Below, in pieces: positions 8,271 through 16,331 of a DNA stretch of 38,516 bases. The notes under the pieces are model-generated. The model was not told the DNA's origin. It made no database searches and worked only from the letters and a program-made list of their open reading frames with translations. Each line of letters opens with the position of its first letter. The first letter of the stretch is position 1. The DNA lies in assembly GCA_017524595.1 (NCBI GenBank), contig JAFXVI010000040.1, positions 1 through 38,516 of the forward strand. Direction: 5' to 3'. A program made the position numbers and the translations under genes. The stretch comes from Lachnospiraceae bacterium. GTDB taxonomy: Bacteria; Bacillota; Clostridia; Lachnospirales; Lachnospiraceae.

Positions 8271-9047
8271 ATGGCAATGACATATGAGCAGTTTGAGGCA
8301 GCAATACTTAAGATGACCAGTATTGATCTTACCGCTTATAAGGAGAAGCAGATGAAGCGAAGGATAGATACGCTCATCAATAAGCATAAGATCAATGGCT
8401 ATGAGGATTTTGTCAATACGCTCAGGACGGATAAGAAGCTTTTCGAGGAGTTCGTTAATTATCTTACGATAAATGTTTCCGAGTTTTACAGGAATACTGA
8501 TCAATGGGAGCTGCTTGATAAGACTTTCATTCCTGAGATGATAGGCAAGTATGGCAAGAGGCTTAAGATATGGAGCGCTGCATGTTCTACGGGTGATGAG
8601 CCTTATTCGCTTGTAATGGCTTTTTCAAGGCATATTCCGCTTAACCAGATCAAGATAATCGCTACCGATCTAGACAAGCAGGTAATAGCTCAGGCAAAGA
8701 ACGGAGTTTATGCGGCCAAGAGCATTGCAGGAGTTCCGGATGACTTTAAGAAAAAGTATTTCACACAGATAGGTTCTTCATATAAGATATCTGATGAGAT
8801 AAAGGAACGTGTTGAGTTCAAAGAGCACAATCTTCTTAAAGATCCTTATCCCACCGGTTGCCATTTTATTGTTTGTCGAAATGTTCTGATATATTTTACT
8901 GATGAAGCCAAGGATGAGATATACAAGAAGTTTAATGCATCATTAGTTAATGACGGGCTTCTGTTTATAGGTAGTACAGAGCAGATAGTAAATCATAAGG
9001 ATTTCGGGTATGAACGCCGTAATTCATTTTTCTATCAGAAGAGATAA
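8271..9047 (+). CDS. cheR: Chemotaxis protein methyltransferase CheR
   Basis: A 258-residue protein with an N-terminal helical CheR domain (about 1-75) and a SAM-dependent methyltransferase domain (about 76-258). SAACSTGDEPYS is the SAM-binding loop and FIVCRNVLIYF is a second conserved CheR strand. It methylates glutamates on chemoreceptors. I prefer the ATG at 8271, nine bases after AGGAG, over the in-frame TTG at 8265, which stands only three bases after it. No other chemotaxis gene is in the window, so this is an orphan cheR in a translation-related cluster. Its 3' end overlaps the convergent exonuclease gene by 13 bases. Confidence 0.93.
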   Translation: MAMTYEQFEAAILKMTSIDLTAYKEKQMKRRIDTLINKHKINGYEDFVNTLRTDKKLFEEFVNYLTINVSEFYRNTDQWELLDKTFIPEMIGKYGKRLKIWSAACSTGDEPYSLVMAFSRHIPLNQIKIIATDLDKQVIAQAKNGVYAAKSIAGVPDDFKKKYFTQIGSSYKISDEIKERVEFKEHNLLKDPYPTGCHFIVCRNVLIYFTDEAKDEIYKKFNASLVNDGLLFIGSTEQIVNHKDFGYERRNSFFYQKR

Positions 9048-10129
9048 TCCACGATCGATTCGCCGATAGCTGAGAGAGTTTTTTCACAGGTATCTTCTGA
9101 ATAAGGAATATAGAATTCCCGGGATCTGTATTCGGATCTGAAGGTGTTTGAGGTATCCGATGATATTGAAGGTATAAAGAGACCGCTGTATTTTGTGTAG
9201 CAGGTCTCTTTTTTTGCATTTACACGTCGGCTTTTATCAACGCCTGATGCCACTGAACGATGTATGCAGCAGTCTTCGGCAGGGAGGTAGTAATAATCCC
9301 TGTAATTATCGTAGAATCTTTTGAATTCACCATTGATCAGAGGAAGACGAAGGATAGCGGTTCCATCAGTCCTCATTGCAAGCCGTATCTGTCCGCATCC
9401 CGTATTTAATGTGGCTGGAATATAAGCTTCATGTGAGTAGTCCACTATAAGCTCATAATGCGTAAGGCCGTCAAGATCATTAAAGCTGTGCAGACTGTGT
9501 GATATGTAATGCAGCCTGATGCCCTCAAGGGATGTATAGTGAAGTATCGGCAATATGCAGGCCATGCCCTTTAAATCTTCGCTGTTGTGATATAAAAGGA
9601 GATTTAACTTAGCCTTAGAGGGTGATTTTATATAGGAGTGATATACACCTATAAGTTCCTTGCCGGTATAAGGATCATCGCTGTTTATATTTAAGAACTG
9701 CTCGACACATCTTTGTCGAAGAGACGGAAGTCCGAGAAGTTTTTTGTATGGCTTTATCAGAACGTAGATATCGACATTATCAAGAAGTGAAAAGGGATCG
9801 GAAAGATTATGTACTGATGCCCTGTACTTAAGATAGGGAATATCAAAATGGTTACCGTTATAATGGAAGAGACAGATGAACCGGTCTTTTACATATTCAG
9901 TAAACGCAGTAATAATGTCATCTTCTTCGTAAGGAGTCTCGGCAAACCATTGTACAGTATGATAACCGTCTGTATCAAAATATCCACTGCCGATCAGATA
10001 CAGGTTGGAATGCTCTTTGGAAAGCCCTGTTGTCTCTATATCAATAAACAGTATTTTGTCCATCGGAGCATATTTTTCCAAAGGATAGCCCGGACTTAAA
10101 TTATCGTATTTGTTTTCAATAATCTGCAT
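9035..10129 (-). CDS. YprB-like ribonuclease H-fold (DEDD) exonuclease domain protein
   Basis: A 364-residue protein, counted from the ATG at 10129. The exonuclease motifs are in order: FIDIETTGL (Asp30, Glu32), HYNGNHFDIPYL (Asp96) and YHNSEDLKG (Asp185). This is the four-acid DEDD site of proofreading-type 3'-5' exonucleases and matches the YprB family of uncharacterised putative nucleases. Residues about 200-364 form a C-terminal region I do not recognise. An upstream in-frame TTG at 10165 is rejected because it lies in the -35 box of the gene's own promoter. With the ATG at 10129, the predicted message has almost no leader. Substrate and process are unknown. Confidence 0.8.
   Translation of the reverse strand: MQIIENKYDNLSPGYPLEKYAPMDKILFIDIETTGLSKEHSNLYLIGSGYFDTDGYHTVQWFAETPYEEDDIITAFTEYVKDRFICLFHYNGNHFDIPYLKYRASVHNLSDPFSLLDNVDIYVLIKPYKKLLGLPSLRQRCVEQFLNINSDDPYTGKELIGVYHSYIKSPSKAKLNLLLYHNSEDLKGMACILPILHYTSLEGIRLHYISHSLHSFNDLDGLTHYELIVDYSHEAYIPATLNTGCGQIRLAMRTDGTAILRLPLINGEFKRFYDNYRDYYYLPAEDCCIHRSVASGVDKSRRVNAKKETCYTKYSGLFIPSISSDTSNTFRSEYRSREFYIPYSEDTCEKTLSAIGESIVDYLF
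9176..9215 (+). terminator. Intrinsic terminator for the rpsA-cheR transcript, inside the antisense exonuclease gene
   Basis: The arm AAAGAGACC (9176-9184) pairs with GGTCTCTTT (9203-9211). The stem extends inward by GCT/AGC across one bulged A, and the loop is about 11 bases. A run of seven T ends at 9215. It lies 128 bases past the cheR stop and within the coding part of the convergent gene, so these bases serve both as terminator and as codons. Stem and T-run make a strong intrinsic terminator on the plus strand. Confidence 0.8.
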
Positions 10130-10136
10130 ATTCACA

Positions 10137-10165
10137 ATTGTATAAAAAAGTGGTTTTTTTGTCAA
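10137..10165 (-). promoter_or_regulatory. Promoter of the YprB-like gene, predicted to give a leaderless mRNA
   Basis: On the minus strand, TTGACA (10165-10160) and TACAAT (10142-10137) are separated by 17 bases, a near-consensus sigma-A promoter. The expected transcription start falls at about 10132-10129, at or within three bases of the ATG. There is then no room for a ribosome binding site, and none is seen. The -35 hexamer overlaps that of the divergent rnf promoter. Confidence 0.7.
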
Positions 10166-10188
10166 AAATTTTGTATACTGTATATAAT
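10159..10188 (+). promoter_or_regulatory. Promoter of the rnf operon
   Basis: TTGTCA (10159-10164) and a perfect TATAAT (10183-10188) are separated by 18 bases. The predicted start near 10195 gives a leader of about 30 bases with AGAGGTGA (10213-10220) just before the rnfC ATG at 10225. The -35 box shares five bases with the -35 box of the divergent gene, so one polymerase should block the other. Confidence 0.75.
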
Positions 10189-10224
10189 GTGCTATGGAAA
10201 TAATTGTATTTCAGAGGTGATCAA

Positions 10225-11544
10225 ATGGCAGGTTTTACATTTAAGGGCGGAATACATCCGTTTGAAGGAAAGGAGCTTTCAAAGGACAAGCCGATAAAGA
10301 AGTTTGTGCCGGAAGGCGACATGGTGTTTCCGTTATCACAGCATATCGGTGCACCAGCCAGGCCTGTAGTCAAGAAGGGTGACAAAGTCCTTGCAGGACA
10401 GCTGATAGCAGAGGCATCGGGTTTTGTATCAGCCAATATATACTCTTCCGTGTCCGGTACGGTAAAATCAATAGCAAAGCACCGTGTTGCTACCGGCGAT
10501 ATGGTAGAATCGATTATTATTGAAAACGATGGCATGTTCGAAGCCGCAGAACCATTACCGATCGGTGATATAGAGGATATGTCAAGGCAAGATGTCATTG
10601 ATGCGGTTAAGCTTGCCGGAATAGTGGGGATGGGTGGCGCAGGTTTTCCGACGCATGTCAAGCTTTCTCCCAAAGAACCGGAGAAGATTTATTACTGTAT
10701 AGTCAATTGTTCCGAATGTGAACCTTATCTGACTTCCGATTACAGGCGTATGATAGAGGAGCCGGAGAAGCTGGTTGCAGGACTTAAGATAATACTCTGC
10801 CTCTTTGAACACGCGGAGGGCATACTGGCAGTCGAGGATAACAAGCCGGACTGTATACAGAAGCTCAGGGAATTAACTATAGACGAGAAGAGGATAACGG
10901 TCAAAGCACTCAAGACAAAGTACCCGCAAGGTGCTGAGCGCCAGCTCATTTATGCGACTACGAAAAGAGCCATCAATTCCTCAATGCTTCCGGCTGATGC
11001 AGGTTGTGTAGTTAACAATGTTGATACAGTTGTATCCATATATCATGCTATCATAGAGAAACGTCCGCTTACCGAGAGGATAGTAACGGTAACAGGAGAT
11101 GCCGTTCGTGAACCGCAGAATTATCTTGTACCCATAGGTACCAGTTACGAGCAGTTGCTTGAAGCTTCGGGCGGTTTTAAATCGCCTCCCGCCAAAGTTA
11201 TATCAGGGGGGCCGATGATGGGCTTTGCAATGTTTGATCTTGACGTTCCGATCATAAAGACATCTTCCGCAATTACATGTTTTACCAAAGATGAAGTAGC
11301 AGATTATACGCCTTCTAACTGTATTAATTGCGGACGCTGTGCTGAAGTTTGTCCGGGAAGAGTCATACCGGCGAGACTTGCTGATTTTGCAGAGAATAAT
11401 GACGAAGAACAATTTCTTAAATACAATGGAATGGAATGCTGTGAATGCGGATGTTGCAGTTATATATGTCCGGCCAAGCGTCAGCTTACGCAAAGCATAA
11501 AGACTATGCGCAAGATGATACTTGCCAATAAGAAAAAGAAGTAG
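10225..11544 (+). CDS. rnfC: Rnf electron transport complex subunit RnfC
   Basis: A 439-residue protein. It begins with the RnfC hallmark FKGGIHPFEGKE, has the glycine-rich nucleotide/FMN segment GMGGAGFPTHVK, and ends with two ferredoxin-type clusters (CINCGRCAEVCPGR and CCECGCCSYICP). It is the peripheral subunit that exchanges electrons with NAD+. The ATG at 10225 is chosen because AGAGGTGA precedes it and because an upstream in-frame TTG at 10204 lacks a ribosome binding site. First gene of rnfCDGEAB, transcribed from the promoter at 10159-10188. Confidence 0.96.
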   Translation: MAGFTFKGGIHPFEGKELSKDKPIKKFVPEGDMVFPLSQHIGAPARPVVKKGDKVLAGQLIAEASGFVSANIYSSVSGTVKSIAKHRVATGDMVESIIIENDGMFEAAEPLPIGDIEDMSRQDVIDAVKLAGIVGMGGAGFPTHVKLSPKEPEKIYYCIVNCSECEPYLTSDYRRMIEEPEKLVAGLKIILCLFEHAEGILAVEDNKPDCIQKLRELTIDEKRITVKALKTKYPQGAERQLIYATTKRAINSSMLPADAGCVVNNVDTVVSIYHAIIEKRPLTERIVTVTGDAVREPQNYLVPIGTSYEQLLEASGGFKSPPAKVISGGPMMGFAMFDLDVPIIKTSSAITCFTKDEVADYTPSNCINCGRCAEVCPGRVIPARLADFAENNDEEQFLKYNGMECCECGCCSYICPAKRQLTQSIKTMRKMILANKKKK

Positions 11545-11556
11545 GAGGGCAGCGGA

Positions 11557-12486
11557 TTGAGCGATCTTTTAAATGTATCCTCTGGTCCCCATGTCAGAGA
11601 CAAGTTAACAACAGGTAAGATCATGGGAATAGTCTTGCTGGCATTATTGCCTGCAACAGGCTACGGTATATGGCACTTCGGAGTAAATGCTGCAATACTC
11701 GTTGTAGTAAGCGTACTTACCTGTGTACTTACAGAGCTTATATATGAGCTTATATTGAAGCAGCCGATCACCATTAGTGACTTAAGTGCAGCGGTAACAG
11801 GACTGTTGCTTGCGCTTAATATGCCGCCGACAGCAGCTTGGTGGCTTCCGGTGATAGGCGGTGTGTTTGCAATAATATTCGTAAAGATGCTTTTTGGCGG
11901 TTTGGGACAGAACTTTATGAATCCGGCACTTGCCGGCAGGTGTTTCCTTGTCATCTGTTTTACCGCAAGGATGACCAACTTCAATTATGACGGAATGACA
12001 AGCGCTACACCGCTCGCACTCTTAAGGGCAGGCAGCAGCGTTAACATACATGATATGGTGACGGGAAATATTGCGGGTACCGTTGGTGAAACATCGGTAG
12101 TAGCAATAGTTCTGGGGGCTTGTATAATGCTTGCTTTGGGTATTATTGATCTTAAGATACCGGCGTCATATATTATTTCATTTTTTGTTTTTATGGGTCT
12201 GTTTGCGGGTCATGGATGGGATATGAATTATCTCATCGCCCAGTTGGCAGGTGGCGGACTTATGCTTGGTGCTTTCTTCATGGCGACAGATTATGCAACC
12301 TGTCCTATAACAGACAAGGGAAAGATATTGTATGGAATTGCTTTGGGAGTCATGACCGGGATATTCAGGTGCTTTTCAAGTTCTCCTGAGGGTGTGAGCT
12401 TTGCCATCATTTTCTGCAACCTTCTGGTTCCGCTGATCGAGAAGCTTACACTGCCCAAGTGTTTCGGGAAAGGTGGTGAGATCTGA
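11557..12486 (+). CDS. rnfD: Rnf complex membrane subunit RnfD (FMN-binding)
   Basis: A 309-residue integral membrane protein of the RnfD/NqrB family. MTSATPLALLR contains the flavinylation site, with FMN expected on Thr151. Conserved NPALAGRCFL and DYATCPIT segments are present. It starts with TTG, about seven bases after AGGAGGG, and no nearby ATG fits the family N-terminus. The TGA stop overlaps the rnfG ATG by one base (TGATG). FMN would be attached by the ApbE encoded at 15245-16264. Confidence 0.95.
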   Translation: MSDLLNVSSGPHVRDKLTTGKIMGIVLLALLPATGYGIWHFGVNAAILVVVSVLTCVLTELIYELILKQPITISDLSAAVTGLLLALNMPPTAAWWLPVIGGVFAIIFVKMLFGGLGQNFMNPALAGRCFLVICFTARMTNFNYDGMTSATPLALLRAGSSVNIHDMVTGNIAGTVGETSVVAIVLGACIMLALGIIDLKIPASYIISFFVFMGLFAGHGWDMNYLIAQLAGGGLMLGAFFMATDYATCPITDKGKILYGIALGVMTGIFRCFSSSPEGVSFAIIFCNLLVPLIEKLTLPKCFGKGGEI

Positions 12487-13088
12487 TGAAAGAAAATATA
12501 AGATCGATAATCACACTTACTCTGATAACACTCATTGCCGGAGTGCTCCTCGGGTATGTATATGAGCTGACCAAAGAACCTATAGCGGCAAGGACATTAG
12601 AGGCAAAGCTTGATGCTTATCACAAGGTTTTTCCGGAAGCGTCGGACTTTAAAGAAGATCAGAGTATCGATTTGGATACATCGACGAATGTGCTTGATGC
12701 CGCAGGATACTCAAAGGAAACTGTGGACGAGTGCCTTGTGGCAGTAGATTCATCGGGCAACATGCTAGGCCATGTATTGTCCGTGACAACTTCCGAAGGT
12801 TACGGAGGAGATATCAGGATATCGATGGGAGTTGGAAATGACGGAATCCTTAAGGGGATTGAGATACTCAGCATTTCTGAGACTGCGGGACTTGGGATGA
12901 AGGCCGATACCGATGAATTCAAGAGTCAGTTTACAGATAAGAATGTGTCCAAATTTTCGTACACTAAAACGGGCGCAACGGCTGATTATGAAATAGATGC
13001 GTTAAGCGGTGCTACGATAACGACCAACGCAATGGTAAATGCAGTGAATGCAGGCCTTGAATATGCGTCAGGTCTGAGTGTGAAATAA
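12486..13088 (+). CDS. rnfG: Rnf complex subunit RnfG (covalent FMN protein)
   Basis: A 200-residue protein with one N-terminal transmembrane helix (about 7-26) and an extracytoplasmic FMN-binding domain. The flavinylation motif SGATITT lies at residues 174-180, with FMN expected on Thr177. SETAGLGMKAD is the conserved region facing the flavin. It passes electrons between the membrane subunits. It is translationally coupled to rnfD by a one-base overlap and is a second substrate for the nearby ApbE. Confidence 0.95.
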   Translation: MKENIRSIITLTLITLIAGVLLGYVYELTKEPIAARTLEAKLDAYHKVFPEASDFKEDQSIDLDTSTNVLDAAGYSKETVDECLVAVDSSGNMLGHVLSVTTSEGYGGDIRISMGVGNDGILKGIEILSISETAGLGMKADTDEFKSQFTDKNVSKFSYTKTGATADYEIDALSGATITTNAMVNAVNAGLEYASGLSVK

Positions 13089-13138
13089 CATGAATATGAA
13101 GGCATAGGAGTCATTCCATTATGCTGGTGGAGGTAGCA

Positions 13139-13816
13139 ATGAATAAGGCAGGAGAGAGATTATATAACGGTATAATAAAAGAAAATCCAACACTTGTTCT
13201 CATGCTCGGAATGTGTCCGACGCTGGCAGTAACAACAAGTGCGATAAACGGAGTGGGAATGGGACTTACGACAACAGTTGTTCTTGTCATGTCCAATCTG
13301 CTCATATCCATGCTCCGAAAGGTGATACCTGACAGTGTCAGGATACCGGCTTTTATAGTTATTATTGCTTCATTTGTGACTATCGTACAGCTTCTTCTGG
13401 AAGCATATATCCCATCGCTGTATTCGGCTCTTGGAATATATATCCCGCTGATAGTTGTAAATTGTATTATCCTGGGACGTGCCGAGGCTTATGCCTCAAA
13501 GAATTCCGTGATTCTGTCCATATTTGACGGTATCGGAATGGGACTTGGCTTTACCCTGGGACTTACACTCATAGGTATGGTAAGGGAGATACTTGGCGCC
13601 GGTCAGATATTCGGATTTAAGTTCATTCCTGAAAGTGTGGACACTCTGACTATCTTCATTCTTGCACCTGGAGCATTTTTTGTGTTGGCTGTACTTACGG
13701 CAATAATGAATAAGATAAAATCTAGAGCGGGCAAAGTGACAGGACCGACAGCGGATTGCAGTGAATTGTGCGCAGGATGTCCCAATAAGGATTGTATGGG
13801 AAGGAGTGAGAGATGA
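13139..13816 (+). CDS. rnfE: Rnf complex membrane subunit RnfE
   Basis: A 225-residue polytopic membrane protein. The N-terminal segment IIKENPTLVLMLGMCPTLAV is the RnfE signature, with the conserved Cys that helps bind an iron centre together with RnfA. A late Cys-rich tail (CSELCAGCPNKDC) is notable. The ATG at 13139 is preferred because GGAGG lies five bases before it and the protein then begins MNKAGER like its homologues; an in-frame ATG at 13121 would add six residues and has a weaker, more distant site. Confidence 0.94.
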   Translation: MNKAGERLYNGIIKENPTLVLMLGMCPTLAVTTSAINGVGMGLTTTVVLVMSNLLISMLRKVIPDSVRIPAFIVIIASFVTIVQLLLEAYIPSLYSALGIYIPLIVVNCIILGRAEAYASKNSVILSIFDGIGMGLGFTLGLTLIGMVREILGAGQIFGFKFIPESVDTLTIFILAPGAFFVLAVLTAIMNKIKSRAGKVTGPTADCSELCAGCPNKDCMGRSER

Positions 13817-14391
13817 TGGGTAAGCTATTAGCTATTGCTATAGGTTCTGCATTTATAAATAACGTAGTGCTCAGTCAGTTTCTGGGTATCTGTCCTTTTC
13901 TCGGAGTATCGAAGAAAGTTAAGACAGCAGCCGGTATGGGATCTGCAGTTGTATTTGTAATAACCCTGGCTTCAGCCGTGACATCACTTATATATAAGTT
14001 CCTGCTTGTGCCGTTTAATATAACATATCTGCAGACTATCGTTTTTATTCTGGTAATAGCTGCGCTCGTACAGTTTGTCGAGATGTTCCTTAAGAAGAAG
14101 ATGAAAGGACTTTATAATGCTCTTGGAGTATATCTTCCATTGATAACCACCAACTGCGCTGTATTAGGTGTTGCGCTTAAGAATGTGCAAAACTCATACA
14201 ATATATTGGAGAGTGTTGTGAACGGACTTGCTGTTTCGGTGGGTTTTCTTGTGGCTATTGTGATAATGGCCGGTATAAGGGAGAAGATAGAGTATAATAA
14301 CGTACCCAGGGCATTTAAGGGTATGCCGATAGTCCTTGTAACAGCAGGACTTATGGCAATAGCTTTCTTTGGCTTTTCAGGACTCAAGTGA
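13813..14391 (+). CDS. rnfA: Rnf complex membrane subunit RnfA
   Basis: A 192-residue membrane protein with about six helices. The signature NNVVLSQFLGICPFLGVSKK holds the Cys that pairs with RnfE for the membrane iron centre, and LITTNCAVLGVAL is the symmetric second repeat. Two adjacent ATGs (13813 and 13816) are both possible starts after AGGAG at 13802-13806. The start overlaps the rnfE stop. Confidence 0.95.
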   Translation: MMGKLLAIAIGSAFINNVVLSQFLGICPFLGVSKKVKTAAGMGSAVVFVITLASAVTSLIYKFLLVPFNITYLQTIVFILVIAALVQFVEMFLKKKMKGLYNALGVYLPLITTNCAVLGVALKNVQNSYNILESVVNGLAVSVGFLVAIVIMAGIREKIEYNNVPRAFKGMPIVLVTAGLMAIAFFGFSGLK

Positions 14392-14429
14392 TAAATGTAG
14401 AATATTTGAATAAACAAGAGGTGGCGTAA

Positions 14430-15227
14430 ATGAGTATTACGGGTATTATCATAGCTGTCTGTGTAGTGGGCGGTGTGGGATTGTTTATAGGAATATTTTT
14501 GAGCGTGGCGGGCAATCGTTTAAAGGTTGAGACCGATCCGAAGGTCGATGAGATCATAGAAGCGCTTCCCGGTAACAACTGCGGAGGCTGCGGATATGCA
14601 GGCTGTTCAGCGCTTGCTGAGGCGATCGCTTCGGGTAATGCTCCTGTGTCAGGCTGTCCTGTGGGTGGTGAGCCTGTTGCGAATAATATTGCAAAAATCC
14701 TGGGAGTGGAGGCAGATGCATCAGAAAAAATGGTTGCCCATGTTAGATGTAAGGGTACCTGCGATATGACGTTCAATAACTACAATTACGATGGAATTAA
14801 GGATTGCAGAATGGCAAGCTTTGTTCCGGCGCAGGGTCCAAAGAGCTGTGATTTTGGTTGTATGGGTTTTGGAACCTGTGTTGATGTTTGCGAATTTGAT
14901 GCGATAAACATAATAGACGGAATTGCCGTTATTGATAAGGAGAAATGCAAGGCTTGTGGCAAATGTATTGCAGCATGCCCGAAACAGCTTATTGAACTGA
15001 TACCATATAAGGCCAGATATGTTGTTGAATGTATGAACAAGGATAAGGGGCCTTTGGTCATGAAAGTATGTAAGACGGGGTGTATTGGATGCAGCCTGTG
15101 CGCCAAGGAATGTCCAAAGGAGGCAATAACAGTTGAGGATTCGCTTGCGCATATAGATCAGGAGAAATGTGCAGGCTGTGGGCTGTGTGCAAAAAAGTGC
15201 CCCAAGAATGCGATAACCGCAATCTGA
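14430..15227 (+). CDS. rnfB: Rnf complex iron-sulfur subunit RnfB
   Basis: A 265-residue protein with an N-terminal membrane helix (about 5-27). Then follow a four-Fe cluster domain (NCGGCGYAGCSAL plus a later Cys), a middle Cys region (CDFGCMGFGTCVDVC) and three ferredoxin-like motifs (CKACGKCIAACP, CIGCSLCAKECP, CAGCGLCAKKCP). It is the entry point for electrons from reduced ferredoxin. Last gene of the rnf operon; it ends 17 bases before the convergent apbE, and no clear terminator is seen between them. Confidence 0.96.
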   Translation: MSITGIIIAVCVVGGVGLFIGIFLSVAGNRLKVETDPKVDEIIEALPGNNCGGCGYAGCSALAEAIASGNAPVSGCPVGGEPVANNIAKILGVEADASEKMVAHVRCKGTCDMTFNNYNYDGIKDCRMASFVPAQGPKSCDFGCMGFGTCVDVCEFDAINIIDGIAVIDKEKCKACGKCIAACPKQLIELIPYKARYVVECMNKDKGPLVMKVCKTGCIGCSLCAKECPKEAITVEDSLAHIDQEKCAGCGLCAKKCPKNAITAI

Positions 15228-15244
15228 TCTTTTGGTCGTCAGTT

Positions 15245-16264
15245 TTAATAAAACGTCTGATCAACAAATGCTACCGCGCCTTCGGTGTAATGGAGCTTGT
15301 AATCCCTTGTGATAAACACTGCTTCAACATCGGGGGTGTTATTTATGAGCGCTTCTGCTTTATCAAGGCCACAAAGCAGGCATATGGTAGACAGGGCATC
15401 CCCCTGTGTTGATGAGGAGCTGATTATAGTTGCGCTGTAAAGATCAGTATCTTTGGGGTAACCGGTTACAGGATCGAGAATATGATGATACAGTTTATCG
15501 TCATATGAAAAGCAGCGTTCATAAATACCGGAGGTAACTACAGACATATCAGTAACCTTAAGAGAAGCAGCTGTCTGCGAAGCCTCACCAAAAGGTTGCT
15601 TTATACCTATCCTGAACGGAGAACCGTCAGGTTTATCACCTATAGTCATAATATTACCTCCGAGCGATATTATGGCAGAATGTACTCCGTTTTCAATGAG
15701 AAGCTCCTTTAGTCTGTCGGCAATATAGCCTTTGGCAAGAGAACCGGTATCCAACATGGTGTTCGGGTCTTCTTTTTTGATGATACATCTGTCGGCATCG
15801 ACAGTTATGTTATTTATATTGACATGAGGCAGAAGAGCATTTATTTTCTCTGCACTGGGAGGGATTCCGTTTTTTCGGGCTTCAGTCCACAGCGTCGAGA
15901 GAGGCGCTATGGTAATATCCAGCATGCCGTCTGAAAGTGTATAATATTTCCGGGCATCTGTTATCAGATCGATCGTTTCGGATGACACTGAGACAGCATC
16001 TGTTCCGGCTTCATTTATCCTGAAGATATCACTGTCCTGTACAGTTATTGACAACAGATGTTCATACTTATTGCACATGTCAAAGCACAGATCAAGGATA
16101 TGTTCATCGTCAGTATCGTATACGGTAATGTTAATAAGGGTATCAAAAAAAAAGCCGGAACGGGTAATGCTTCTTTCTCCGGGATTGACGGAACAGGCCT
16201 GAATAAGCAGAGTGGCTGCAATAAAAGATGCGATTATTTTCCGGCATTTGATCAAATTATTCAT
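15245..16264 (-). CDS. apbE: FAD:protein FMN transferase (ApbE), lipoprotein
   Basis: A 339-residue protein with a lipoprotein signal peptide; the lipobox LIQAC puts the lipidated residue at Cys24. Conserved ApbE segments include GMLDITIAPL, DTGSLAKGYIADRL, IISLGGNI and a late TQGDALST metal/FAD region. It moves FMN from FAD onto Thr in the S/T-G/A-A-T motif of exported or membrane proteins. RnfD (Thr151) and RnfG (Thr177), encoded by the convergent operon next door, are the obvious targets. Its start lies in the shared upstream region with the GH25 gene. Confidence 0.94.
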   Translation of the reverse strand: MNNLIKCRKIIASFIAATLLIQACSVNPGERSITRSGFFFDTLINITVYDTDDEHILDLCFDMCNKYEHLLSITVQDSDIFRINEAGTDAVSVSSETIDLITDARKYYTLSDGMLDITIAPLSTLWTEARKNGIPPSAEKINALLPHVNINNITVDADRCIIKKEDPNTMLDTGSLAKGYIADRLKELLIENGVHSAIISLGGNIMTIGDKPDGSPFRIGIKQPFGEASQTAASLKVTDMSVVTSGIYERCFSYDDKLYHHILDPVTGYPKDTDLYSATIISSSSTQGDALSTICLLCGLDKAEALINNTPDVEAVFITRDYKLHYTEGAVAFVDQTFY

Positions 16265-16288
16265 AAATACATAATATCATGATATAAT
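16260..16288 (+). promoter_or_regulatory. Promoter of the GH25 gene
   Basis: TTCATA (16260-16265, four of six matches) and a perfect TATAAT (16283-16288) are 17 bases apart, and TGA directly before the hexamer makes it an extended -10. The -35 part overlaps the apbE start codon region on the other strand. The predicted leader is about 37 bases. Confidence 0.6.
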
Positions 16289-16331
16289 CATATATAACAG
16301 AATATTATTAAGCTAATGGGTGTGAGTATAA

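Noticed and set aside
10204..10224. TTG at 10204 as the rnfC start
   Set aside because: It is about nine bases after the predicted transcription start and has no ribosome binding site; the ATG at 10225 has one and matches the family N-terminus.
14197..14212. NrdR-like sequence within rnfA
   Set aside because: It has the AT-rich core but lacks the outer GTGT half, has no paired box seen 31 bases away and lies in the middle of a coding region; a chance match is likely.
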